A stretch of 64,000 nucleotides of DNA. It comes from Phreatobacter cathodiphilus (lineage in GTDB: Bacteria; Pseudomonadota; Alphaproteobacteria; Rhizobiales; Phreatobacteraceae). The notes under the pieces are model-generated. The model was not told where the DNA came from, ran no database searches, and saw only the letters and a program-made list of their open reading frames with translations. Location: NCBI RefSeq assembly GCF_003008515.1, contig NZ_CP027668.1, positions 2,286,001 to 2,350,000 of the forward strand. Reading direction: 5' to 3'. This document shows positions 1 through 7,893 of the stretch, piece by piece (position 1 is the stretch's first letter; every line of letters begins with the position of its first letter). Made by a program: the position numbers and the translations under genes.

Positions 1-66
1 TTGCTTAAAGCCTGCTTAACCCTAACGGGCGTGGTGAACAGGGCGTGAAAAAGCGCCGCAGAGGGG

Positions 67-1413
67 TCAGGCGGCGGCCTTGGCAACCGCCTCCACGATC
101 TGGTCGACCACCGTCTCGACGAGGTCGCGGTCGTCCCCCTCCGCCATCACGCGGATGACGGGCTCCGTGCCGGACGGGCGGATGACGAGGCGCCCGTGAT
201 TGCCGAGCTTCTGCTTGGCGTCGTCGATGGCGGTGACGACGCTCACCGCCTCCAGCGGCTTGCCGCCCTTGAAGCGCACGTTCTTCAGGATCTGCGGCAG
301 CGGCTCGAAGCGGTGGCAGACCTCGGAGACCGGCCGCCCCATCTTCAGCACGACGGCGAGCACCTGCAGCGCCGCCACCAGGCCGTCGCCGGTGGTCGAA
401 TAGTCCGACAGGATGATGTGGCCGGACTGCTCGCCGCCCACGTTGAAGCCGTGCTCGCGCATGTGTTCCAGCACGTAGCGGTCACCCACCGGCGTGCGGG
501 CGAGCTGCAGGCCGAGACCGCCGAGGAAGCGCTCCAGGCCGAGATTGGACATGACGGTGGCGACGATCCCGGGCTGGGTGAGACGCCCGTCTTCGAGCCA
601 GGACTGGGCGACCACGGCCATGAGCTGGTCGCCGTCGACCACATGGCCCTTCTCGTCGACGATGAGGACGCGGTCGGCGTCGCCATCCAGCGCGATGCCG
701 ATGTCGGCGCGCATCTCGCGCACCTTCTCCACCAGCGTCTCCGGATGGGTGGAGCCGCAGGCGTCGTTGATGTTGAACCCGTCCGGCTTGTCGCCGATCG
801 TCACCACCTCCGCACCGAGCTCCCAGAGCGCCGCCGGTGCCACCTTGTAGCCGGCACCGTTGGCGCAATCGATGACGATGCGCAGGCCGGCGAGGTCGAG
901 ATTGCGCGGCAGGGTGCGCTTGGCGAATTCGATGTAGCGGGCCTGGGCGTCGTCGATGCGCTTGGCGCGCCCCAGCAGCCGGGAGGCGGCGAGACGCCGC
1001 GACAGGTCCTGGTCGAGCAGCGCTTCGATCTCGCGCTCCACCTCGTCGGAGAGCTTGTAGCCGTCGGGGGCGAAGAGCTTGATGCCGTTGTCGTCGAAGG
1101 GGTTGTGCGAGGCCGAGATCATCACGCCGAGGTCGGCACGCATGGAGCGCGTCAGCATGGCCACGGCGGGCGTCGGCATCGGGCCGACCAGCAGCACGTC
1201 CATACCCACCGAGGTGAAGCCGGCGACCAGCGCGTTCTCGATCATGTAGCCCGACAGGCGCGTGTCCTTGCCGATCATGACCCGGTGGCGGTGCTCGCCC
1301 CGCTGGAAGGACAGGCCGGCGGCCTGCCCCACCTTCATCGCGAATTCGGGCGTGATCGGGAAGGCGTTGGCGCGGCCGCGAATGCCGTCTGTACCGAAAT
1401 ACTTGCGGGGCAT
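67..1413 (-). CDS. glmM: Phosphoglucosamine mutase GlmM
   Basis: Converts glucosamine-6-phosphate to glucosamine-1-phosphate in the cytoplasm, on the route to UDP-GlcNAc for peptidoglycan and lipopolysaccharide. The 448 residues match the usual family length. The phosphoserine loop [11 protein letters not shown] has its catalytic Ser near residue 102, the metal-binding DGDADR loop lies near residue 245, and the phosphate-binding RPSGTEP motif is close to the C-terminus. The start is an ATG giving [13 protein letters not shown], the typical family N-terminus. In related genomes glmM follows ftsH directly; here about 13 kb of accessory genes separate them. No intrinsic terminator is evident in the 66 bases downstream. 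Confidence 0.97.
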   Translation of the reverse strand: MPRKYFGTDGIRGRANAFPITPEFAMKVGQAAGLSFQRGEHRHRVMIGKDTRLSGYMIENALVAGFTSVGMDVLLVGPMPTPAVAMLTRSMRADLGVMISASHNPFDDNGIKLFAPDGYKLSDEVEREIEALLDQDLSRRLAASRLLGRAKRIDDAQARYIEFAKRTLPRNLDLAGLRIVIDCANGAGYKVAPAALWELGAEVVTIGDKPDGFNINDACGSTHPETLVEKVREMRADIGIALDGDADRVLIVDEKGHVVDGDQLMAVVAQSWLEDGRLTQPGIVATVMSNLGLERFLGGLGLQLARTPVGDRYVLEHMREHGFNVGGEQSGHIILSDYSTTGDGLVAALQVLAVVLKMGRPVSEVCHRFEPLPQILKNVRFKGGKPLEAVSVVTAIDDAKQKLGNHGRLVIRPSGTEPVIRVMAEGDDRDLVETVVDQIVEAVAKAAA

Positions 1414-1583
1414 GGGCGTGGTCTCGTGCGTCTTCGGGAGGCGTCGTCATGCGATTCGCGAAACGAACCGCGATCCCGCACTTATAGGCGCCGATGCGGG
1501 TGATGTCGCCGCGCGCCGTTCACAAATGATGAGCGACCATGACAGGTGCCTCGGCACCTCGGCGTGACCGGCGGCGACGGTGC

Positions 1584-1826
1584 TCAGCTCTTGAAATAGG
1601 GCTCCACAGGACCCTTCAGCTTGACGGTCAGCGGATTGCCGAACCGGTCCTTGGCGGTGCCGGCGGCGACGCGGATCCAGCCCTCGGAGACGCAATACTC
1701 CTCGACATTGGTCTTCTCCACGCCCTTGAAGCGGATGCCCACCTCCCGCGACAGCACCGCCTCGTCGTAATGGGGGCTCTTCGGATCGGTGGACAGGCGG
1801 TCCGGCAGGGTCGGCAGATCGGTCAC
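1584..1826 (-). CDS. DUF3297 family small protein
   Basis: An 80-residue cytoplasmic protein of unknown function. It carries the conserved core of the DUF3297 family: PDRLS followed by SPHYDE, VGIRFKGVEKTNVEEYC, and a C-terminal GNPLTVKLKG/VEPY stretch. I chose the GTG start at 1826 because the family begins with a few residues before LPDRLS; the open frame runs further upstream, but that part looks noncoding. It is a single-gene unit, divergent from the Gly-rich gene at 1984 across 157 bases. It has no signal peptide or membrane segment. The family assignment is from recalled sequence similarity; the role is unknown. Confidence 0.8.
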   Translation of the reverse strand: MTDLPTLPDRLSTDPKSPHYDEAVLSREVGIRFKGVEKTNVEEYCVSEGWIRVAAGTAKDRFGNPLTVKLKGPVEPYFKS

Positions 1827-1983
1827 GGTCGGGCTCCTCGCGGGCTGACGGGTCTTTCCCCGCACATAGACGCCCGCCGCCGCCCTGCCAAGCGGCCGCG
1901 TCCCGGGCCGCCCGCTAGGAACCGATCCCGCGAGCCCGTCGTTCCTTCCCGACCGGGGGAGGAACGGTCGAGGAGAACAGCTC

Positions 1984-2451
1984 ATGGATCGGAGATATTT
2001 CATCGTCGCGGCGCTGGCCGGGACAACAGGCCTGGCGGCATCGGCCGCACCGGCGAGCGCGGCAGGGCCGATCGGCCTCGCGGACGTCCAGGGCGCCCTC
2101 GGCGCGGCGCCGGGCCAACCCATCGAGATGCAGCGCGGCCGGGGCCCAGGTGGTGGCGGTGGACGCCGCGGCGGCGGGTTCCGAGGTGGCGGCAGGTTCC
2201 GCGGCGGCGGCCGGTTCCGCGGCGGCGGACGGCGCTTCTACGGCGGGCGCGGCTGGGGCGGCCGGGGTTGGCGCCGCCGGGGCTTCTACGGCCGGCCATA
2301 TTATCGTCGCCGCTACTACGGCGGCCCCTATTATGGCGGAGGATACTATGGTGGTCCCTGGGGCTATCGGCGCCGCTGCTGGATCAACCGGTTCGGGCGT
2401 CGCGTCTGCCGCAGGCCGGCGATCCCCTTTCCCTTCTTCCCCTTCTTCTGA
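1984..2451 (+). CDS. Tat-exported Gly/Arg/Tyr-rich protein, C-x9-C family member 1
   Basis: A 155-residue secreted protein of no known function. Residues 1-26 form a signal peptide with a twin-arginine motif (RRYFI at 3-7) and an ASA cleavage site. A short conserved segment follows (LADVQGAL, then EMQR at 48-51), then a low-complexity region of FRGGGR units and Tyr/Gly/Arg repeats (about 53-128). The tail RCWINRFGRRVCRR has Cys132 and Cys142, and the protein ends in Pro/Phe. The same signal, EMQR motif and C-x9-C tail occur in the proteins at 3879 and 6190, so this is a paralogous family. AGGAG-like bases precede the ATG, and the gene has its own terminator. A structural or envelope role is possible but unproven. 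Confidence 0.75.
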   Translation: MDRRYFIVAALAGTTGLAASAAPASAAGPIGLADVQGALGAAPGQPIEMQRGRGPGGGGGRRGGGFRGGGRFRGGGRFRGGGRRFYGGRGWGGRGWRRRGFYGRPYYRRRYYGGPYYGGGYYGGPWGYRRRCWINRFGRRVCRRPAIPFPFFPFF

Positions 2452-2477
2452 CCGGCGCCCCATCGGCGCAACGGCAG

Positions 2478-2503
2478 AGCCCGGCCCCCGCGGCCGGGCT
2501 TTT
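2478..2503 (+). terminator. Intrinsic terminator after Gly-rich gene 1
   Basis: A perfect 9-bp stem, AGCCCGGCC at 2478-2486 with GGCCGGGCT at 2492-2500, has the 5-base loop CCCGC and runs into TTTT. It lies 26 bases after the stop codon, so the gene is probably transcribed alone. Confidence 0.85.
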
Positions 2504-2628
2504 GCCATGGGCCGGCCGGATGGCAGACCGGACCGCAGCGCAGAGCAGGCCCCGGGGCGGCGGTCTATGGTCCGCGCCCCTCGGGAGCCCCCGGCTGCTC
2601 CCGGATAAAGCCGACAGGAGGAGACACC

Positions 2629-3738
2629 ATGTCCGTTCGTGACACCGCCCCCACACGCCGCCGCATGATCGGCACGGCCGGCCTCGCGGGCGCCGCCGCC
2701 ACCCTCGCCACGCCTGCCCTCGCCCAGGCCAATCCGAAGATCAGCTGGCGCCTGACCTCGTCCTATCCCAAGAGCCTCGACACGCTCTTCGGCCTCTCGA
2801 CCCAGGTCGCCAAGCGCGTGGCCGAGGCCACCGACGGCCAGTTCCAGATCCAGCCCTTCGCCGCCGGCGAGATCGTCCCCGCCCTGCAGGCGCTCGACGC
2901 CGTGCAGAACGGCACGGTGGAATGCGGCCACTCGCTCTCCAGCTTTTATATCGGCAAGGACCCGGCCTTCGCCTTCGACACCTCCCTGCCCTTCGGCCTC
3001 AACACCCGCCAGCACAATGCCTGGCTCTACCAGGGCGGCGGCCGCGAACTCGTCGCCGAGTTCATGAAGGGCCACAACGTCCACGCCATCCCCTCGGGCA
3101 ACACGGGCGCCCAGATGGGCGGCTGGTTCCGCAAGGAGATCAAGTCGGTCGCCGACCTCAAGGGTCTGAAGTTCCGCATCGCCGGCCTCGGCGGCACCAT
3201 CATGGCGCGCCTGGGCGTCGTGCCGCAGCAGATCGGCGGCGGCGACATCTATCCCTCGCTCGAGCGCGGCACCATCGACGCGGCGGAATTCTCCGGCCCC
3301 GCCGACGACGAGAAGCTCGGCTTCCAGCGCGTCGCTAAATATTACTATTATCCCGGCTTCTGGGAGGGCTGCGCCAACGTCTCGCTCTTCGTGAACCTGG
3401 ACAAGTGGAACGGCCTGCCGGCCCATTATCGCGCCGTCCTGGAGGCCGCCTGCGCCGAGGCGCTGACCCTCTGCGTCGCCAAGTACGACCACGCCAATCC
3501 CGACGCGCTCTTCCGCCTCGTCGCCAGCGGCGCCGAGCTCCGCGCCTTCCCGCAGGACGTCATGCAGGCCGCCTTCCGCGAGGCCCAGGCCCTCTATGGC
3601 GAACTGGCGGCCGGCAACGCCAATTTCCGCAAGTTCTACGACTCCTGGCTGCCCTACTGGCGCAAGGAGCAGATCTGGTTCCGTGTCGCGGAACTGCCGT
3701 TCGACGCCTTTACATCGTCGCAGGTGCAGGGGCGCTGA
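2629..3738 (+). CDS. TRAP transporter solute-binding protein, DctP family
   Basis: A periplasmic binding protein of a tripartite ATP-independent (TRAP) transporter, 369 residues. The N-terminus has a Tat-type signal (RRRMIG, hydrophobic stretch, ALAQA cleavage site near residue 27). Family features include the SSYPKSLDTLFG start of the mature domain, the ligand-region segment KGLKFRIAGLGG near 180, and the YYYYPGFWEG/WNGLPAHYRAVL segments. The sequence most resembles the oxo-acid-binding (TakP-like) branch, but the ligand cannot be read from it. A strong AGGAGGAG ribosome site precedes the ATG. The DctQ and DctM membrane subunits are not adjacent or anywhere in this window, so the gene is an orphan here. 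Confidence 0.9.
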   Translation: MSVRDTAPTRRRMIGTAGLAGAAATLATPALAQANPKISWRLTSSYPKSLDTLFGLSTQVAKRVAEATDGQFQIQPFAAGEIVPALQALDAVQNGTVECGHSLSSFYIGKDPAFAFDTSLPFGLNTRQHNAWLYQGGGRELVAEFMKGHNVHAIPSGNTGAQMGGWFRKEIKSVADLKGLKFRIAGLGGTIMARLGVVPQQIGGGDIYPSLERGTIDAAEFSGPADDEKLGFQRVAKYYYYPGFWEGCANVSLFVNLDKWNGLPAHYRAVLEAACAEALTLCVAKYDHANPDALFRLVASGAELRAFPQDVMQAAFREAQALYGELAAGNANFRKFYDSWLPYWRKEQIWFRVAELPFDAFTSSQVQGR

Positions 3739-3878
3739 GCCGCGTCAATATTGGCGCCCCGCACTGCAGCAAAATCGACGACATGACCTTTCGTCAGGGC
3801 ACCCACGATGACGATGACGTTCGGGATGACACGTGCTAGTCTTCCTCCCAGGGCGGCGCATAACAGAGGGTGAACGCG

Positions 3879-4316
3879 ATGGATCGTCGGTTTTTTCTGT
3901 TGAGTCTTGCAGGGGGCGCGGTCGCACTGACCGTCGCCGCACCATCGGCGGCCGAGGCCGCTTCCGCAGCCTCGCCGACGTTGGACGCCGTCCGCGGCGC
4001 ACTCGCCGGCGGTGAGCCGGTGGAGATGCAGCGCGGCGGTGGCCGTGGCGGCGGCGGTCGTGGGGGCGGCGGTGGCATGCGCGGTGGCGGCGGCGGTTTC
4101 CGCGGCGGCGGCGGTGGTTTCCGTGGCGGCGGCGGCGGCTTCCGTGGCGGCGGGTTCGGCCCGCGGCCCGGGTTCGGTCCGCGGCCCGGTTTCCGCCCCG
4201 GATGGGGTCCGCGGCCGGGCTTCCGTCGTGGCTGGGGCGGCCCGGTCTATGTCGCGCCCCGGCGCTGCTTCTACAACCGTTGGGGCGAGTGGGTCTGCCG
4301 GCGCCCGGTCTGGTGA
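3879..4316 (+). CDS. Tat-exported Gly-rich protein, C-x9-C family member 2
   Basis: A 145-residue paralogue of the proteins at 1984 and 6190. The signal peptide (residues 1-28) starts MDRRFFLL, a good twin-arginine motif. The conserved DAVRGAL segment and EMQR (49-52) follow, then RGGGGGF-type repeats to about 92, FGPRPG/FRPGWGPRPG units to about 116, and the tail RRCFYNRWGEWVCRRPVW with Cys130 and Cys140. I chose the ATG at 3879 over a GTG nine bases upstream because AGAGGG is correctly spaced before the ATG and both paralogues also begin M-(D/E)-RR. The 140 bases upstream, after the TRAP gene, hold no recognisable feature. Function unknown. Confidence 0.75.
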   Translation: MDRRFFLLSLAGGAVALTVAAPSAAEAASAASPTLDAVRGALAGGEPVEMQRGGGRGGGGRGGGGGMRGGGGGFRGGGGGFRGGGGGFRGGGFGPRPGFGPRPGFRPGWGPRPGFRRGWGGPVYVAPRRCFYNRWGEWVCRRPVW

Positions 4317-4346
4317 CCTGACCGACCCCTTCTATTCGGCATCCAG

Positions 4347-4373
4347 GAAAGCCCGGCCCCGCGCCGGGCTTTC
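4347..4373. terminator. Bidirectional intrinsic terminator
   Basis: A perfect 11-bp stem, GAAAGCCCGGC with GCCGGGCTTTC, and loop CCCGC lie between the convergent Gly-rich gene 2 and dsbB. The A/T-rich ends give a short U run on both strands, so it can serve both genes. It shares stem core and loop with the terminator at 2478. Confidence 0.8.
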
Positions 4374-4390
4374 TCATGGCTGGACGGCCC

Positions 4391-5029
4391 TCAGGGAGCC
4401 CAGAGCCCGTCGAGGCCCAGCCGGATGAGCTTGTAGCCGTCGGTATGGCAGGCGCCGAAGCCGCATTGCACCACCACCGCGCCGAGGTTCAGCAGCGCCA
4501 GCACGATGAGATAGGCGGCTGCGAAATCGGCAACCCGCGCCAGGGCCGGGAAGGCCTCGACGTGCAGGCGCGCCACCCGGCGCTCGCCGCCGAAGAGAGC
4601 AAGGGCGACGGCCTGCGCCGCGATGATCACGGTGGCGATGACGACGGACCAGACCGGCATGTGCAGACCGAACACGGCCGAGCCGACATAGGCGTGATCC
4701 GGCCGCGGCACGATGTCGAGCAGCGTCTGGCGCACCGAGACGACGAGCAGCAGCAGGGCGAAGAGCAGGCCGATTCCCGTATTGCGGTGGGAGAAGGCGC
4801 GGAAGTTCTGCATCAGCGCGAAGCCGACTCCGAACAGCGCCGCCCGCTGCAGCAGGCAGAGCGGGCACGGCAGCTCGCCCTTGGCGAACTGCATCACCAT
4901 GGCCGCGGTGATCACGACGTCGATGGCGACGAGCATGCCGGCGAGGAAGAGATAGTTGAGCCCGGCCGCCACCCGCTCCATGCGGGTGATCGGCAGATCG
5001 ACCGCGACGACGCCGCCGAGCATCCTCAC
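4391..5029 (-). CDS. dsbB: Disulfide bond formation protein B (DsbB family)
   Basis: An inner-membrane protein that reoxidises the periplasmic thiol oxidase DsbA using quinone. The 212 residues carry several membrane segments and the hallmark CPLCLLQR motif (about residues 55-62), the quinone-reducing Cys pair next to the conserved Gln-Arg. A second Cys pair near the C-terminus (QCGFGAC) may be the partner pair. Its position is unusual for classical DsbB, so this may be a divergent subfamily. The GTG start overlaps the stop of the upstream small membrane protein (GTGA), implying translational coupling. No dsbA is present in the window. Confidence 0.85.
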   Translation of the reverse strand: MRMLGGVVAVDLPITRMERVAAGLNYLFLAGMLVAIDVVITAAMVMQFAKGELPCPLCLLQRAALFGVGFALMQNFRAFSHRNTGIGLLFALLLLVVSVRQTLLDIVPRPDHAYVGSAVFGLHMPVWSVVIATVIIAAQAVALALFGGERRVARLHVEAFPALARVADFAAAYLIVLALLNLGAVVVQCGFGACHTDGYKLIRLGLDGLWAP

Positions 5030-5235
5030 GCCTCCCGCGGCGGTTCGGCCGTGCCGACCTGCAGCCAGGGCAGGCGGAAGCCGTATTCCGGGCTGTAGAT
5101 CTCGAACAGGAACAGCCAGACGAAGAGGCAGAGGCAGGCGAAGAGACTGGCCAGCGCCGCCCAGCGCGGGCCGAACTGGCCGAGCAGGATGGCGAGCACC
5201 AGCGTCGCGAACACCGCCACCATCATGACCGTCAC
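5026..5235 (-). CDS. Small two-segment membrane protein coupled to dsbB
   Basis: A 69-residue hydrophobic protein of unknown family. Two predicted membrane helices (about residues 5-20 and 25-46) are followed by a short tail rich in Pro, Glu and Arg. Its stop codon overlaps the dsbB start by four bases, so the two are probably translated together and the protein may assist or anchor the disulfide oxidase. The pairing is seen in the sequence; the role is inference. Confidence 0.6.
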   Translation of the reverse strand: MTVMMVAVFATLVLAILLGQFGPRWAALASLFACLCLFVWLFLFEIYSPEYGFRLPWLQVGTAEPPREA

Positions 5236-5325
5236 GCCCCCGACAGGCCGCCGACGGGACCCCTCGCCCCGCCGCGACCAGCCTGCGACGCGGGGGCGGC
5301 GACGGTCAAGATGCCGTTGCGGGGC

Positions 5326-6054
5326 TCAGCCGCGTTCGTCGGAACGCTCGATCTTGCCGCGCCGCTGCAACCACAGCGCCACCAGCCAGCAGAACATCGC
5401 CCAGGCGGCGCCGAGGCACCAGCCGGCGAGCACGTCGGTCGGCCAGTGCACACCCAGATAGATCCGGCTGATGCCGATCAGCACCGTCATCACCAGGGCC
5501 ACGGCGAGGAAATAGGCGTGGACCCGGCGCGGCGCGTCGAGGCGGGTGAGCAGCACGCCGAGCGTCAGATAGGTCACGGCCGAGATCATGGCATGGCCGG
5601 AGGGGAAGCTCGCCGTCAGCTCCAGCGGCGCATTGGGGATGAGGTCGGGCCGCGGCCGGTCGAAGAACAGCTTCATGCCGTGGCTCAGGAGGGTGCCGCC
5701 GGCCACGGCGGCCACGACGAAGAGGGCGGCCGCGCGCTTGCCGACGAGAACCAGATAAACCGTCACCACGGCCACGATGAGGGTCAAGACCGCCAGCCCG
5801 CCGAGGGCGGTGATGTCGCGCATGACGCCGGACAGCCAGGCCGGGCCCGGCCCCCGCGAGAGGTCGGCGGGGTCGCGGAACATGAGCAGCACCGCCCGGT
5901 CGAAGGCCTCCGTTTCGCCCTCCACCACGATGTCGGCCAGCCTCAGGAAGGCGAGGATGCCGCCGGCGATGACCACGAGAACGATGGCGAGGCCGATCTC
6001 CTCGCGCAGGAGGCGGAGCACGCGCGGGGCCGACCATGAGGCAAGGAACGTCAT
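5326..6054 (-). CDS. PAP2 superfamily membrane phosphatase
   Basis: A 242-residue integral membrane phosphatase, probably acting on a lipid phosphate or pyrophosphate at the periplasmic face. All three PAP2 signatures are present: KLFFDRPRP, PSGH, and SRIYLGVHWPTDVLAGW with the catalytic His and Asp. About six hydrophobic segments surround them. I chose the ATG giving MTFLASWSAPRVL because the longer open frame upstream reads antisense through the Gly/Arg gene at 6190. The substrate (for example undecaprenyl pyrophosphate or phosphatidate) cannot be decided from sequence. Confidence 0.88.
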   Translation of the reverse strand: MTFLASWSAPRVLRLLREEIGLAIVLVVIAGGILAFLRLADIVVEGETEAFDRAVLLMFRDPADLSRGPGPAWLSGVMRDITALGGLAVLTLIVAVVTVYLVLVGKRAAALFVVAAVAGGTLLSHGMKLFFDRPRPDLIPNAPLELTASFPSGHAMISAVTYLTLGVLLTRLDAPRRVHAYFLAVALVMTVLIGISRIYLGVHWPTDVLAGWCLGAAWAMFCWLVALWLQRRGKIERSDERG

Positions 6055-6189
6055 CGGCGAGACTTGGACGTCGCCCCGCGGAGCGTCAAGGGCGCGGCCC
6101 TGTGACAATCCGACTGCCGCCGGGGAACCGTCTGCGCCCCGGCGTGTTGACGTCCGGGGCTGGAGCAATTCACTCGAGGAGGAAGCGAT

Positions 6190-6459
6190 ATGGAACGCCG
6201 GATCTTTCTGACGGCCCTCGCCGGCGGCCTTGCCGTCACCACCACCGCCGCGTTCACGCAGGTCCAGGCCGCCCCGGCGACGGACCTGGCCGGCGTCAGG
6301 TCGGCGCTGCAGCCGGCCGCTGCCGCCATGCCGGAGGAGATGCAGCGCCGCCGCTGGCGCCGTCCCCCGCCGTGGGTGCGCCGTCGCCGCCGCTGGATGC
6401 GCCGTCGCCGGCGCTGTTTCATCAACCGTCGCGGCTTCCGCGTGTGTCGCTGGTATTGA
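6190..6459 (+). CDS. Tat-exported Arg-rich protein, C-x9-C family member 3
   Basis: The shortest member (89 residues) of the family with genes at 1984 and 3879. The signal MERRIFLTAL has a twin-arginine motif and an AAFTQVQA-type cleavage region. DLAGVRSAL and EMQR (50-53) follow, then a strongly basic Arg/Trp/Pro stretch instead of Gly repeats (54-75), and the tail RRCFINRRGFRVCRWY with Cys76 and Cys86. The conserved ends and variable middle suggest that the two ends carry the shared function. A strong GAGGAGGAAG ribosome site precedes the ATG. A nucleic-acid- or polyanion-binding middle is possible, but function is unknown. Confidence 0.75.
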   Translation: MERRIFLTALAGGLAVTTTAAFTQVQAAPATDLAGVRSALQPAAAAMPEEMQRRRWRRPPPWVRRRRRWMRRRRRCFINRRGFRVCRWY

Positions 6460-6484
6460 TCCAGCCACGCGTAAGCTGACGGAG

Positions 6485-6523
6485 AACGGACCGGCTGCCC
6501 CCTCGGCCGGTCCGTTTCTTTTT
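6485..6523 (+). terminator. Intrinsic terminator after Arg-rich gene 3
   Basis: An 11-bp stem, AACGGACCGGC at 6485-6495 with GCCGGTCCGTT at 6506-6516, is followed by a T-rich run. Like the other two family genes, this one is a single transcription unit. Confidence 0.82.
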
Positions 6524-6663
6524 GGCGCCGCCCTGTGTGATTTTGTACGACTGCTCCCTGTGCAAATGCGGCGAACTTAACGAAGGTGCAAAGGAATCTG
6601 CGCGACAGTGAGCCATCCGGCTGGCGGGCCCGAGCATGAGCCTGCTGCCGGCCGAGGATCGCC

Positions 6664-7836
6664 GTGCACGAATTTCTGAGCCCCCGGACAATAGCTCTGT
6701 CCGTCGTCCTGATCGCGCTCACGACGGGCGGGCTGCTGCTCGTCTCGTCGCGTCAGAACAACGACCAGCGCAGCCTCGTGGCCTGGGGCATCGCCAATAT
6801 TCTGGGCGGCATCGGCGCGGCCATGGTGGCGGCACGCGGCTTCATTCCCGAACTGTTCACCGTCGTCATCGGCAATGCCCTGATCATCCTCGGCTATTCG
6901 CTCAACGTGAAGGGCACGATGGATTTCTGCCGCCGCCGGCTCGACTGGGGCTGGGTGGCGGCGCCGGCGGGTGTCTGGATTGCGCTCGGCCTCTGGCCGG
7001 CCTTCATGTCGAGCGTCGAATGGCGGCTCATCGTCAACTCCGGCATCATCGCGGCGTGCTCGTTCGTCGCGGCTTGGGCGCTCCTGAACCTGAAGGACGA
7101 GCACCTCGTCACCCGCCGCCCCGCCGCCATCTGGCTCATGGTCCACGGCTTCGTCTTCTCCATCCGCCTGCTGCCGCCGCTGTTCAGCACCGTGCCCGCC
7201 TCCAACGAGATCAACGCCTCGCCGCTGGTCACGCTGATCATGATGGAATCCCTCATCCACGTGACGCTGATCTCCTTCCTCCAGCTCTCGCTGATCAAGG
7301 ACCGGGCCGAGGAGCGCTATCGCCGCGCCGCCGAGACCGACGTGCTCACCGGCCAGCCGAACCGCCGCGCCTTCATGGCCACCGCCGAGCGGCTCGTGGC
7401 CGAGACCGACCACTGGCCCGCCTGCATGCTGGTCATCGACGTCGACCGCTTCAAGGCGATCAACGACACGGTCGGACATGCCGGCGGTGACGCCGTGCTG
7501 GTGAAGGTGGCGGAGACCATCCGTGCCCACCTGCGCCCCACCGATACGTTCGGCCGGCTCGGCGGCGAGGAATTCGCCGCCCTCCTCCCCAACACCACGC
7601 TGCAGACCGCCGCCGTCATCGCCGAGGGCCTGCGCGCCCGCATCGCCAGCCTCGACATCTGCGCCGGCGGCGAGATGGTCCACGTCTCCATCAGCATCGG
7701 CGTCTCGGTCATCGCCGGCGGCAAGCCGGACCTCGACCACCTCATCGACCGCGCCGACGCCTGCCTCTACGAGGCCAAGCGCACCGGCCGCAACCGCGTG
7801 GTCGCGCGCGAGGACGGCATGCGGCTGGCGGGGTGA
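6664..7836 (+). CDS. Membrane-bound diguanylate cyclase (GGDEF)
   Basis: Makes cyclic di-GMP from two GTP. The 390-residue protein has about six N-terminal membrane helices (residues 1-215) acting as an undefined sensor, then a GGDEF domain (about 225-385). Active-site features are intact: DVLTGQPNRRAF, the metal-binding VIDVDRFKAIND, and the signature RLGGEEF near 298-304. An RPTD motif five residues before GGEEF fits the allosteric I-site, so product inhibition is likely. The GTG start at 6664 gives MHEFLSPRTIAL directly before the first helix. The gene stands alone, 57 bases before the secreted protein at 7894. Confidence 0.93.
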   Translation: MHEFLSPRTIALSVVLIALTTGGLLLVSSRQNNDQRSLVAWGIANILGGIGAAMVAARGFIPELFTVVIGNALIILGYSLNVKGTMDFCRRRLDWGWVAAPAGVWIALGLWPAFMSSVEWRLIVNSGIIAACSFVAAWALLNLKDEHLVTRRPAAIWLMVHGFVFSIRLLPPLFSTVPASNEINASPLVTLIMMESLIHVTLISFLQLSLIKDRAEERYRRAAETDVLTGQPNRRAFMATAERLVAETDHWPACMLVIDVDRFKAINDTVGHAGGDAVLVKVAETIRAHLRPTDTFGRLGGEEFAALLPNTTLQTAAVIAEGLRARIASLDICAGGEMVHVSISIGVSVIAGGKPDLDHLIDRADACLYEAKRTGRNRVVAREDGMRLAG

Positions 7837-7893
7837 GGGCTTGACCGGGCGCGGCTGATCGGCGCGAATTCGGGGCTTGCCCGCGGAGGCTCC

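Noticed and set aside
4021-4160. GGCGGC-rich tract as a phase-variable tandem repeat
   Set aside because: The tract encodes RGGGGGF-type repeats in frame, and the units are imperfect; no uniform slippage unit is visible.
1984-6459. Gly-rich proteins as GrrA-type precursor peptides modified by a radical SAM enzyme
   Set aside because: The Gly repeats and signal are similar in style, but there is no radical SAM or SPASM maturase gene anywhere in the window, and the C-x9-C tail is not part of that system as I know it. Kept only as an alternative.
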